A DNA stretch of 52,921 nt from Mizugakiibacter sediminis. GTDB taxonomy: Bacteria; Pseudomonadota; Gammaproteobacteria; Xanthomonadales; Rhodanobacteraceae. The notes beneath the pieces are model-generated. The model was not told where the DNA came from. It worked only from the letters and a program-made list of their open reading frames with translations, and searched no databases. Both the position numbers and the translations under genes were made by a program. The DNA is taken from NCBI RefSeq assembly GCF_000953855.2, contig NZ_DF970196.1, positions 1-52,921 of the forward strand. The letters run 5' to 3'. Below are positions 42,331 through 48,466 of this stretch, piece after piece. Every line of letters starts with the position of its first letter. The stretch's first letter is position 1.

Positions 42331-44582
42331 CACAGTTCCCCTCGATGGGCGCCGCTCGGGCGCAGGTGGTCGTAAGCGGTGCCGAGGCCGAACGCCTCGC
42401 CGCCGAAGTCCTCGAACACCATCCACCGCCCGCTGAATTCGGGCGTGCCGCGGTAGCTCTTGAGCCAGCGCGCGTTGATCTCGTCGATGGCATCGCCCTG
42501 CGCGAGCAGGCGGATGGCGCGGCGGAAGCGGTCTTCCTCGTTTTCGTCCTGCTGCTGCACCTCGCGGTTCATGCGGTGCACCAGGTCGATGTCGGCCTGG
42601 GTGACAGGCCGCTGGTCGTGCGGCAGGTCGGCGGCGTCGAGCGCGGCCGCCGCGGCGCCGGCCTGCTCGATGGCGGGCGTGAGGTGCGCGACGGTCGGCG
42701 CCGGCAGCACGGACAGCGCCTTGGCGGCGCGCTCGCGCGCCTCGAGGATCTCGAAGGCGATCTCGCGCGTCTTGGCCTTGCGGCCCAGCGCTTTGAGTTC
42801 CTTGCGGCGTTCCGCGATCTCGCGCTGCTGCCGCGCCTTGGCTTCGATGGCGATTTCACGGCGCGAGGTGCCCAGCACTTCGGGACACTCCGCCACACAG
42901 ACGAAGGTGTCGTCGTGGTAGACCACGACGCGGCCGAGGTCGGCTTCGTCGTACAGCACGCGCACCTGCTGGCCCACGAGTGCACCCAGTTCCGGCGCCG
43001 CGTAATACAGGCCGCCGTCGCGGATGCCTTTCTTGCCGACGGTGCGCAACCCCTGGTCGCCGGGGGCCTCGGCCATCAGCAGGTCGAGCGCGCGCATGTC
43101 TTCCACGCGGCGCACTTCCACGCCGGCGCTGGCCACGCGCTCGAACACCGTCATGCCGCCCAGGCCGTGGCGCGGTTCGTGCGCGTACAGGTCGCGGCAC
43201 CAGCGGTCGCAGAACGCCTGCAGCTCGGCGGCGGTGAGGCGGATTTCCACCGTCTCGTTCTTCTTGAACAGGCGCTCGGCGAAGCTTTTGCTGGCGCGCA
43301 GCGCCTGCGCTTCGGCGACGTTGTGGCCGATATAGCCCGGCAGCAGCTCCAGCAGGTCGTGCGAGAAGGTGCGGAAAAGACGCTCGATATGAGGCTTTTC
43401 CCAGGGGCTGAACGGCGCCGACAGGTGCACGTCCACGCCCAGCCCCGCGAAGGTGCGCTGCACGCGCTCGCTGACGTAGTCCTGGCCGTTGTCGAGCTTG
43501 GCGCGTTCGGGCACGCCCCAGTCGAGCAGCGCGCGGCGCAAGGCACGGCATACGCCCTCCGCGCTGCTTGTCTTGTGCACCTGCAACAGCGCGCGGCGCG
43601 ACCACACGTCGATGATGCCGATGATGGTGTGCCGCCCGTCCAGCAGCATCACGTCGCCTGGCGTCGAGTCGAACTCCCAGCGCGCGTTGAGGTGCGTCGC
43701 GTCCTCGCTGGCATTGCCGAGGCCGAGCATGTAGCGGTTCTTCCACGCATCGGGGTCGGCCAGCGCGGTGAACACCTGGCCGTTCTTCGCCTTCCACGTG
43801 GTCAGCCAGCGCTGCACGCTGCGCACGGTAGGCAGCGCGATGTCGGCGTCGCCGAAACGCGCGTGGATCGCACGATGCAACTGCTTGCCGCCGATGTGCG
43901 GCGTGCTGGCGATCATGCCGAGCACGAACTCCAGCAGCGTGGGGTTGCTTTCGATCAGGCCGCTGCCGGCGCGGTTGCCGTAGTCGCCCGCCAGCGCCGC
44001 GGCGCCTCGCGTCCTGAGCGCCCGGCGCCAGCGCCGCAGGCTGGACGGCGACACGTCCTCGCCGATCGCCGCGCGCGTCTTGGCGTCGCCGATCTCGCCG
44101 GCGGCGTAGGCCGCGCAGAAGGCTTCCATCGCCTGGGTGATGCCGACGCGCTGGTGCGCGGCGAAGCTGTTCAGGCGCACCAGCAGATCCAGCCGCGCGT
44201 TCATGCGCGCGGCGGCGCGTCCGGTCAGGCCGGCGGCGGCGGCCATGCCGGCCTGCATCGCGCGCTGCGAGGCCGCTTCGTCCACTGCGGCGGCGACGGC
44301 GAGGCGGCGGCCGGCGATTTCGCCGGCCTGATAGGCCGGGCTCGCCTGCACGGCCTGCGCGGCGGCGATGGCGTCGGCGTGGCGCAGGGCGCGCTGCACG
44401 TCGTCCGGCAGGTCGGCCAGGGCGTACAGCCGGCGGCGGCCGCCGCGGACGGATTGCTCGGTGAAAGGCCACTGCTCGCGTGTGGCGCGCAGTTCGGCAG
44501 CGCGCTTCGTGATTCGTAGCGCGTGCGCGATGCGCTGCACGTCGTACGTCTGCACGGGTGCCTGCGCCGAGCCGTCAGCCAT
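42330..44582 (-). CDS. DDE transposase (MuA-like)
   Basis: A 750-residue transposase that cuts and joins the phage ends. An N-terminal winged helix (about 10-60: YDVQRIAHALRITKRAAELR, WPFTEQSVRGGRRRLYALAD) is followed by helical end-binding domains. The catalytic core has D305 in WEFDSTPGD, D364 in AKLDNGQDYVSE and E400 in KPHIERLF, with 35 residues between the last two. The C-terminal MuA beta-barrel domain (YAAPELGALVGQQVRVLYDE) and the MuB-contact tail are present. The ATG at 44582 is preferred because upstream in-frame sequence is low-complexity. All three catalytic acids are intact, so transposition is expected to be possible. Confidence 0.97.
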   Translation of the reverse strand: MADGSAQAPVQTYDVQRIAHALRITKRAAELRATREQWPFTEQSVRGGRRRLYALADLPDDVQRALRHADAIAAAQAVQASPAYQAGEIAGRRLAVAAAVDEAASQRAMQAGMAAAAGLTGRAAARMNARLDLLVRLNSFAAHQRVGITQAMEAFCAAYAAGEIGDAKTRAAIGEDVSPSSLRRWRRALRTRGAAALAGDYGNRAGSGLIESNPTLLEFVLGMIASTPHIGGKQLHRAIHARFGDADIALPTVRSVQRWLTTWKAKNGQVFTALADPDAWKNRYMLGLGNASEDATHLNARWEFDSTPGDVMLLDGRHTIIGIIDVWSRRALLQVHKTSSAEGVCRALRRALLDWGVPERAKLDNGQDYVSERVQRTFAGLGVDVHLSAPFSPWEKPHIERLFRTFSHDLLELLPGYIGHNVAEAQALRASKSFAERLFKKNETVEIRLTAAELQAFCDRWCRDLYAHEPRHGLGGMTVFERVASAGVEVRRVEDMRALDLLMAEAPGDQGLRTVGKKGIRDGGLYYAAPELGALVGQQVRVLYDEADLGRVVVYHDDTFVCVAECPEVLGTSRREIAIEAKARQQREIAERRKELKALGRKAKTREIAFEILEARERAAKALSVLPAPTVAHLTPAIEQAGAAAAALDAADLPHDQRPVTQADIDLVHRMNREVQQQDENEEDRFRRAIRLLAQGDAIDEINARWLKSYRGTPEFSGRWMVFEDFGGEAFGLGTAYDHLRPSGAHRGEL

Positions 44583-44734
44583 GGCGCCGCTCCGATGCAG
44601 GACGACCCGCCGCGGCGCCTGCCGCGCCCAGGGGGGAGGCGCAGCCCGGCAGCCGCGACGGGTCGAAAAGGCGGGGGCTGCTACCCTGCGCGGCGGCGCT
44701 GCCAACGCCACCTACCGCAACAGGGAGAGTCCCC

Positions 44735-44947
44735 ATGAACGAACCGAAGCCAGCAGACGCGAAGGCGCTTGCGCTGACGTACGGGTATACGGCGCTGATC
44801 AAGACGTTGAACGAAGTCGGTGCCATCGACATGGATCGCCTCTTCAGCAACCTGGCCGGCGCGCAAGCTGCTGCCAGACGCGTTGGAGAAGTCGACGCAG
44901 CCGACTTGCTTGGCTCGCTGGCCGAAAGCCTGCAAGGCATCGGGTAG
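44735..44947 (+). CDS. Small plus-strand gene inside the early operon
   Basis: A 70-residue acidic protein on the strand opposite to all neighbouring early genes, preceded by GGGAGAG at a good distance from the ATG. The sequence (NEPKPADAKALALTYGYTAL, IKTLNEVGAIDMDRLFSNLA, RVGEVDAADLLGSLAESLQG) is helix-forming, without the arginine/proline excess of shadow frames, and lower in GC than surrounding DNA. No family is recognised. It is divergent from MuA (152 bp gap) and convergent with 44987. It may be expressed from the prophage, like a moron, or act as a regulator. Confidence 0.65.
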   Translation: MNEPKPADAKALALTYGYTALIKTLNEVGAIDMDRLFSNLAGAQAAARRVGEVDAADLLGSLAESLQGIG

Positions 44948-44986
44948 CCCAACCGGCCGGGGGCGTGTGGTCGGTCCAGTAGTCCA

Positions 44987-45421
44987 TCACCGCCCCCTCC
45001 TCAACTGGTCCTTGATCGCGCGCTCCTGCTGCGCCAGCTCTTCCTTCATGCGCTCCACGCGGCCCAGCTCGGCCGCGAGCGCGTCGCGGCCGACCAGCAG
45101 CCGGCCGCCGCGGATGCTCGCCAGCCAGTTGGAGTAGACGTAGCTGCCGGCGGCCACCTCGATCACCGGCATGATGAACGCCGGCGCGTTGTAGTCCTCG
45201 CGGGACTCCGCGCAGTAGCTGTCCAGCATGTACTTGGTGACCTCGCGGCCGGTCAGTTCGCTGACCTTCGCCGCAATGGCGAAGCGGCTTTGCCCGCTCT
45301 CCTCGAGCATGGTCGAGAGCAGACCGCACACCGTGGTGCGGTAGTCCATCGACCCGGGCAGCGGCGCCGCCGGACGCGGCACCTCGAACAGGTCGGGCGT
45401 CACGTAGTCGCGACGTGTCAT
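44987..45421 (-). CDS. Conserved early phage protein upstream of MuA
   Basis: A 144-residue protein: TRRDYVTPDLFEVPRPAAPL, then LLSTMLEESGQSRFAIAAKV, SELTGREVTKYMLDSYCAES, and a C-terminal coiled coil (AAELGRVERMKEELAQQERA). The pattern resembles proteins commonly found just before the transposase in Mu-like prophages, of unknown function; the middle part looks like an HTH. The start at 45421 overlaps the small membrane gene's stop. Confidence 0.82.
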   Translation of the reverse strand: MTRRDYVTPDLFEVPRPAAPLPGSMDYRTTVCGLLSTMLEESGQSRFAIAAKVSELTGREVTKYMLDSYCAESREDYNAPAFIMPVIEVAAGSYVYSNWLASIRGGRLLVGRDALAAELGRVERMKEELAQQERAIKDQLRRGR

Positions 45422-45510
45422 CACAGCACCCCCTGCGATCGGCTCCAGAGAATGGCCAGCGCCGCGAGGCCGATCAGCAGCAGCACGGCGTTTTCGGCGC
45501 GGCGGCTCAT
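45421..45510 (-). CDS. 29-residue single-pass membrane peptide
   Basis: A tiny gene, MSRRAENAVLLLIGLAALAI then LWSRSQGVL, with one transmembrane helix and positive residues at the N-terminus. It is real by context: its ATG overlaps the upstream stop (ATGA at 45510-45507) and its stop overlaps the next ATG (45423-45419), so ribosomes can pass through the three genes. Function is unknown; a kil-like or membrane-signalling role is speculation. Confidence 0.7.
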   Translation of the reverse strand: MSRRAENAVLLLIGLAALAILWSRSQGVL

Positions 45511-45836
45511 GCGGCGTACACCTTGGCCAGCCAGGTGCGCACGGCCTCCGCTTCCAACGGATCGAGCGCGAACTCGGCACCGCCGCAGAGCAGCGTGCAG
45601 GCGGCCTCGTTCAGCAGCGCCCGATCGCCTTTCAGGGCGCCGGTGAAGGCGTGGGCGACGATGCGTTCCGCGCGCGGCCACAGGCCGCTGAAGCAGGTGA
45701 CCACGACCCCGATGGGGCGCAGCACGCCCCGTCCCCGCTGCCCGGACACCATGCCCAGGCTGAGCAGCCGGTCGCGCGTCGTGCTGCACAGGTCCAGCGG
45801 CGGCACGCGGCCGTCGACCCCCTCGACGCCACTCAC
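45507..45836 (-). CDS. Early phage protein, unknown
   Basis: A 109-residue protein from the GTG at 45836: VPPLDLCSTTRDRLLSLGMV, GRGVLRPIGVVVTCFSGLWP, RAERIVAHAFTGALKGDRAL, LNEAACTLLCGGAEFALDPL. Several Cys residues are present but no clear metal motif. It is coupled to ner by GTGA overlap. No family is recognised. Confidence 0.72.
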   Translation of the reverse strand: MSGVEGVDGRVPPLDLCSTTRDRLLSLGMVSGQRGRGVLRPIGVVVTCFSGLWPRAERIVAHAFTGALKGDRALLNEAACTLLCGGAEFALDPLEAEAVRTWLAKVYAA

Positions 45837-46195
45837 CGCGAAATCCCCGCGCCGGATTGCGTATTGCGTGCTTTGCCCCCGGTGATACCCTGACGAAAGT
45901 CAGCGGCGGAGGCGCCGGCCGGGCGGACCGGCTGGCGGCCTTTCACTCGGTTGGGCGTGCCGTCCGCGCGGTAGCGGCTGGGCCAGATCGTCATCGGATG
46001 CACGCCGATGGCGTCGGCCACGATCCTCTCGGCCTTCGGCCAGGGTTGCCGCAGCACCGCGGTCAGCGTGCTCTTGCTGGTGTAGCCGTGGGCCAGGCCG
46101 AGCTGATTGAACGACCAGCCGGCCTTGGTGAGGGCCGCCTTGATGTCGGCGGGGTGCCAGTCCTTCGGGGCCGGCTTTTTTTGGGTCTGCGTCAT
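45833..46195 (-). CDS. ner: Ner-like early transcription regulator
   Basis: A 120-residue DNA-binding protein of the Ner/Nlp (SfsB) family. The core is KDWHPADIKAALTKAGWSFN, QLGLAHGYTSKSTLTAVLRQ, PWPKAERIVADAIGVHPMTI, WPSRYRADGTPNRVKGRQP; the W-P-K-x-E-R-I-I and P-x-x-I-W-P-S-R motifs are diagnostic. In Mu, Ner turns down early and repressor promoters after the lytic switch. The start at 46195 is fixed by the family N-terminus. The C-terminal 40 residues are longer than in Mu Ner (75). It is divergent from the repressor gene across the operator region. Confidence 0.93.
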   Translation of the reverse strand: MTQTQKKPAPKDWHPADIKAALTKAGWSFNQLGLAHGYTSKSTLTAVLRQPWPKAERIVADAIGVHPMTIWPSRYRADGTPNRVKGRQPVRPAGASAADFRQGITGGKARNTQSGAGISR

Positions 46196-46238
46196 GCGTC
46201 TGTCCGCGTCGTTACGGTGGGTGCCGTATGCGGCGCAG

Positions 46239-46267
46239 ATAATGGGCACGAATGTTCCTTGTGTCAA
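46239..46267 (-). promoter_or_regulatory. Early promoter Pe, toward ner and transposase
   Basis: On the minus strand a perfect -35 TTGACA (46267-46262), 17 bp, then CATTAT (46244-46239). An operator half-site (46242-46254) overlaps the -10 and spacer, so repressor or Ner binding there would block the promoter. Confidence 0.75.
46242..46254. promoter_or_regulatory. Operator type 1, copy A
   Basis: ATGGGCACGAATG, the exact reverse complement of bases 46450-46462. It overlaps the early promoter. Confidence 0.6.
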
Positions 46268-46278
46268 GCACGTTTTTG

Positions 46279-46414
46279 CTTCGCACTTTCGACAAAAGGG
46301 CACATCCATGCCTTTCCTAGAAAAATCACGTGTGCTCAATGAGTTGGTGAAAGTGCGAAGCGCGAATCTGCCCAGCATGGCGTTTCGCACTTCGGTCATG
46401 GGAAAGTGCGAAAG
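46279..46414. promoter_or_regulatory. Operator array type 2, four TTCGCACTT sites
   Basis: The 9-mer TTCGCACTT occurs at 46280-46288 and 46384-46392, and its reverse complement AAGTGCGAA at 46351-46359 and 46404-46412, all between the two divergent regulators. Flanking bases extend the match (TTCGCACTTTC at site 1, GAAAGTGCGAA at sites 2 and 4). Four copies in 133 bp strongly suggest binding sites for the c repressor and/or Ner. Site 4 sits just before the repressor start, consistent with autoregulation. Confidence 0.75.
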
Positions 46415-46426
46415 GGGCGAGCGGCG

Positions 46427-46879
46427 ATGATCGGCACCCGACTTGGGCACATTCGTGCCCATAGATCGCAGCGGGAAATGGCCGATTTCCTCGGGGTCGC
46501 GCTGCGCACGTACGCCAACTACGAACGAAACGAGCGTGAGCCCGATGCCCAAGTCTTGGCGCGGCTTGTGAAGGCGGGCTGGAACGCGAACTGGGTGTTG
46601 ACTGGCGAAGGACCGGAACGCCTGGAAGCCTTGCAGGACACGGGTTCTAAGCCGGCGAGACCGGACCTCGCCATCCTGAAATCGGCCGTCGAAGTGCTGG
46701 AGCGTGCGCTGGACGCTGCGGACGCGACCACTACAGACGCGGCGGGACGAGCCGAATTACTCGTGGCCGTATACGAGCTGCTGGAAGAAGGCGCAGCTCT
46801 GGACGCCGCGGAGCGCATCGTGGCCAGCATGCTGCGCGCAGTTGCCAAAACAGGGGGCGCGTCGACGCAGAGCGCCTGA
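46427..46879 (+). CDS. Phage repressor, XRE/Cro-type HTH (c-repressor analogue)
   Basis: A 150-residue repressor that should hold the lysogenic state. The N-terminal HTH is MIGTRLGHIRAHRSQREMAD then FLGVALRTYANYERNEREPD, with ARLVKAGWNANWVLTGEGPE, the CI-type hinge region typical of small phage repressors. The C-terminal part (SAVEVLERALDAADATTTDA) is helical, for oligomerisation. No LexA-type Ser/Lys peptidase is visible, so SOS-driven self-cleavage is not expected. The start at 46427 follows GGGGCGAGC; an upstream ATG at 46406 overlaps an operator and is less likely. Confidence 0.88.
   Translation: MIGTRLGHIRAHRSQREMADFLGVALRTYANYERNEREPDAQVLARLVKAGWNANWVLTGEGPERLEALQDTGSKPARPDLAILKSAVEVLERALDAADATTTDAAGRAELLVAVYELLEEGAALDAAERIVASMLRAVAKTGGASTQSA
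46445..46462. promoter_or_regulatory. Operator type 1, copy B, inside the repressor gene
   Basis: GGGCAC-ATTC-GTGCCC (46445-46460) is a perfect 6-bp inverted repeat with a 4-nt spacer. CATTCGTGCCCAT (46450-46462) is the exact complement of the early-promoter operator. It lies in the first 12 codons of the repressor gene. Confidence 0.55.
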
Positions 46880-46895
46880 ACAGCAGGGTTCTAGA

Positions 46896-47426
46896 ATGAA
46901 TCAGGAAGCTCTCAACAAGGTCGTCGAGGTAGCGAAGCGAGTCGTCGAAACGAAGAAGCCGAAGGACACTGAGCCGCTCCGAGCCAGCATCACCGCCGGT
47001 CGAGGCGCGGTGGTCATCAACGGCAACAACAGCGGCAACATCATCGTCGGTGCCCAGCACAGGCCGCGCCGATTGTGGCTTGAACGCCTGGCCATGCTGC
47101 TTGCGGGCGCCGCCGCGGTGATGGCGTTGCTGTGGTGGGCGCAGGCCGGTGCGTCCGAAGCCTCGAGCAGCTGGTGCCAGTCCATCAGCTACCCGAGCGG
47201 CCACACGGTCACATCATGCGTCGCCACGCCGCCGGCGCGCGCCAGCAGCGCATTCCATGTGTCGCGTGTCGGCAGCGTTGCGCTCGCCTTGCTCGCACTC
47301 GCAAACGGCTGTTTTACCGCGCTTTCATCCGACTTTTTCCAGCCTAATCCAGCCTCTTCCAGCTTTCCCCCGTTCCTCTCACTCCATGTGTCGGGGAACA
47401 TTCGAGATGCCATTCAAGGCATCTAG
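46896..47426 (+). CDS. Membrane protein at the prophage left end, frame runs into host DNA
   Basis: A 176-residue protein starting [20 protein letters not shown], with a transmembrane helix [20 protein letters not shown] (about 75-95) and a second hydrophobic stretch [16 protein letters not shown]. The part between ([20 protein letters not shown]) has two Cys and is probably periplasmic. It follows the repressor on the same strand (16 bp), so it should be lysogenically expressed. The open frame passes the prophage end at 47400 and stops in host sequence at 47424, so the last 8 codons depend on the insertion site. Function is unknown; superinfection control is possible. Confidence 0.68.
   Translation: MNQEALNKVVEVAKRVVETKKPKDTEPLRASITAGRGAVVINGNNSGNIIVGAQHRPRRLWLERLAMLLAGAAAVMALLWWAQAGASEASSSWCQSISYPSGHTVTSCVATPPARASSAFHVSRVGSVALALLALANGCFTALSSDFFQPNPASSSFPPFLSLHVSGNIRDAIQGI
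47338..47363. repeat. Three TCCAGC repeats at 10-bp spacing near the prophage left end
   Basis: TCCAGC begins at 47338, 47348 and 47358, exactly one helical turn apart and 37-62 bp inside the left end. Mu ends carry internal transposase-binding sites at comparable distances, so these phased repeats may be part of the end-recognition structure. Confidence 0.45.
47376..47400. repeat. Prophage terminal inverted repeat, Mu left-end equivalent
   Basis: Read inward this end is TGTTCCCCGACACATGG and onward; 13 of 21 bases agree with the other end at 11401. It terminates in ACA followed directly by the TTCGA duplication. Confidence 0.8.
47401..47405. repeat. Target-site duplication, right copy (TTCGA)
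   Basis: Identical to 11396-11400, immediately outside the terminal ACA. Confidence 0.88.
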
Positions 47427-47737
47427 AACGGTCTTCGCCCCTACGGGCGCGCCCTTCGGGCATCCTGCCCTCCGGGTTCGCGAGAGCGCTACGGGGGTTC
47501 GCCGACAGGGCTCCTGCCCTGACGGCGAACTGGCCCGCATCCATGCGGGCTTCCGGCCCTCGCGCACAGCGATCGGGCGCTCTTCGGCGCGCGAGCCAGT
47601 GGCTCGCAAACGCGCCTCATCGCCCCTGCGGGCTTGATCCTTCGCGCTCACGCCGCGTCCGAGGGGCCCCTTCAGGCCGCCATCCTGGCGGACCCAGGCG
47701 TGATGCCGAAGCTGTGCGAACGGTTAGGATGCGCGCC
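47406..47737. other. Host spacer right of the prophage, hairpin-rich, no gene
   Basis: 332 bp of noncoding host DNA before maf, with several short inverted repeats: GATGCC-ATTCAA-GGCATC at 47406-47423, CCCTACGGG near 47438, and GCCCGCATCCATGCGGGC around 47533-47551, similar in kind to the hairpin left of the prophage at 11368-11385. No credible gene is seen. Confidence 0.6.
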
Positions 47738-48307
47738 ATGCTCTATCTCGCCTCGCAATCCCCCCGCCGCCGCCAGTTGCTCGAACAGATCGGCGTGCGT
47801 TTCGAAGTGGTCGATGTCGATGTGATCGAGGCGCGCGCGCCGGGCGAGGCGGCGCAGGCCTACGTGGAGCGCGTGGCGCGCGACAAGGCGCGGGCGGGAC
47901 TGCGGCGCGTGGACGGCGAGCGCGCCGCGGTGGTGCTCGGCGCGGACACCGAAGTGGTGCTGGACGACGTGGTGTTCGGCAAACCGGCCGACGCGGAGGA
48001 GGCGGCGGCGATGCTGCGGCGGCTGGCCGGGCGCACGCATCGGGTGATCTCCGCGGTGTGCGTCGCCGACGGCGCGCGCGAAGCATGCGCGGTCAGCCTG
48101 TCGGAGGTGACCTTCGCGCCGCTGGACGAGGCCGCGATCGCCGCCTACGTCGCCAGCGGCGAGCCGTTCGGCAAGGCCGGCGCCTATGCGATCCAGGGCC
48201 GCGCCGCGGCGTTCGTCGCCCACCTCGCCGGCAGCTACTCCGGCGTGATGGGGCTGCCGCTGTTCGAAACCTGCGGCCTGCTGCGCGCGTTCGGCGCGGC
48301 GCCTTGA
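47738..48307 (+). CDS. maf: Maf nucleotide pyrophosphatase (dTTP/UTP type)
   Basis: A 189-residue Maf/YhdE-family house-cleaning pyrophosphatase that hydrolyses dTTP/UTP and modified nucleotides. Motifs are [20 protein letters not shown] (P-loop-like N-terminus), [18 protein letters not shown] (catalytic Asp), and [20 protein letters not shown] followed by [14 protein letters not shown]. The start at 47738 matches the family N-terminus; the longer upstream open frame is in the noncoding spacer. Before the prophage arrived it followed rlmH in the same direction. Confidence 0.97.
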   Translation: MLYLASQSPRRRQLLEQIGVRFEVVDVDVIEARAPGEAAQAYVERVARDKARAGLRRVDGERAAVVLGADTEVVLDDVVFGKPADAEEAAAMLRRLAGRTHRVISAVCVADGAREACAVSLSEVTFAPLDEAAIAAYVASGEPFGKAGAYAIQGRAAAFVAHLAGSYSGVMGLPLFETCGLLRAFGAAP

Positions 48308-48466
48308 GCGAGGCGACGGACGATTTCCTGAACCGCCAGGTCCATTGTGAACCCGCGCCCAACGCGGCGGTCCCAGCCCCATCGACGGCCCGCGGACCGC
48401 GACATGGCGCATCGACAGGCCGGACGCCCGCCGGCTATAAAGCCGGGTGGTGAGGGGGCGGCTCCG

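Larger units (their letters stand above)
11401..47400. mobile_element. Complete Mu-like transposable prophage, 36.0 kb
   Basis: The element starts TGT and ends ACA, is flanked by TTCGA duplications, and is 36,000 bp long, close to Mu itself. Its first 21 bases agree at 13 positions with the inverted last 21 bases, which supports these as the true transposase-recognised ends. The gene order follows Mu from the repressor end: c, ner, A, B, gemA, mor, lysis, terminase, portal, F, G, I, T, sheath, tube, tape measure, N, P, gp45-48, fibre. All core genes are open except one zinc-finger gene with a frameshift at 37960-37968. The functional left end (repressor) is at 47400. It inserted into intergenic DNA and does not break a recognisable host gene. 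Confidence 0.96.

Noticed and set aside
44575-44952. Minus-strand frame of 125 codons opposite the small plus-strand gene
   Set aside because: No ribosome-binding site, not coupled to neighbours, Ser/Ala/Pro-rich shadow composition; the plus-strand gene explains the sequence better.
11273-47400. Alternative prophage left boundary at TGTTCC (11273)
   Set aside because: It resembles the other end's TGTTCC, but the five bases before it (CACCT) do not match the five after 47400 (TTCGA); the boundary at 11401 gives a perfect duplication.
47543-47737. 65-codon N-terminal extension of maf
   Set aside because: The family N-terminus begins at [12 protein letters not shown]; upstream residues are Arg/Pro-rich and come from the hairpin-rich spacer.
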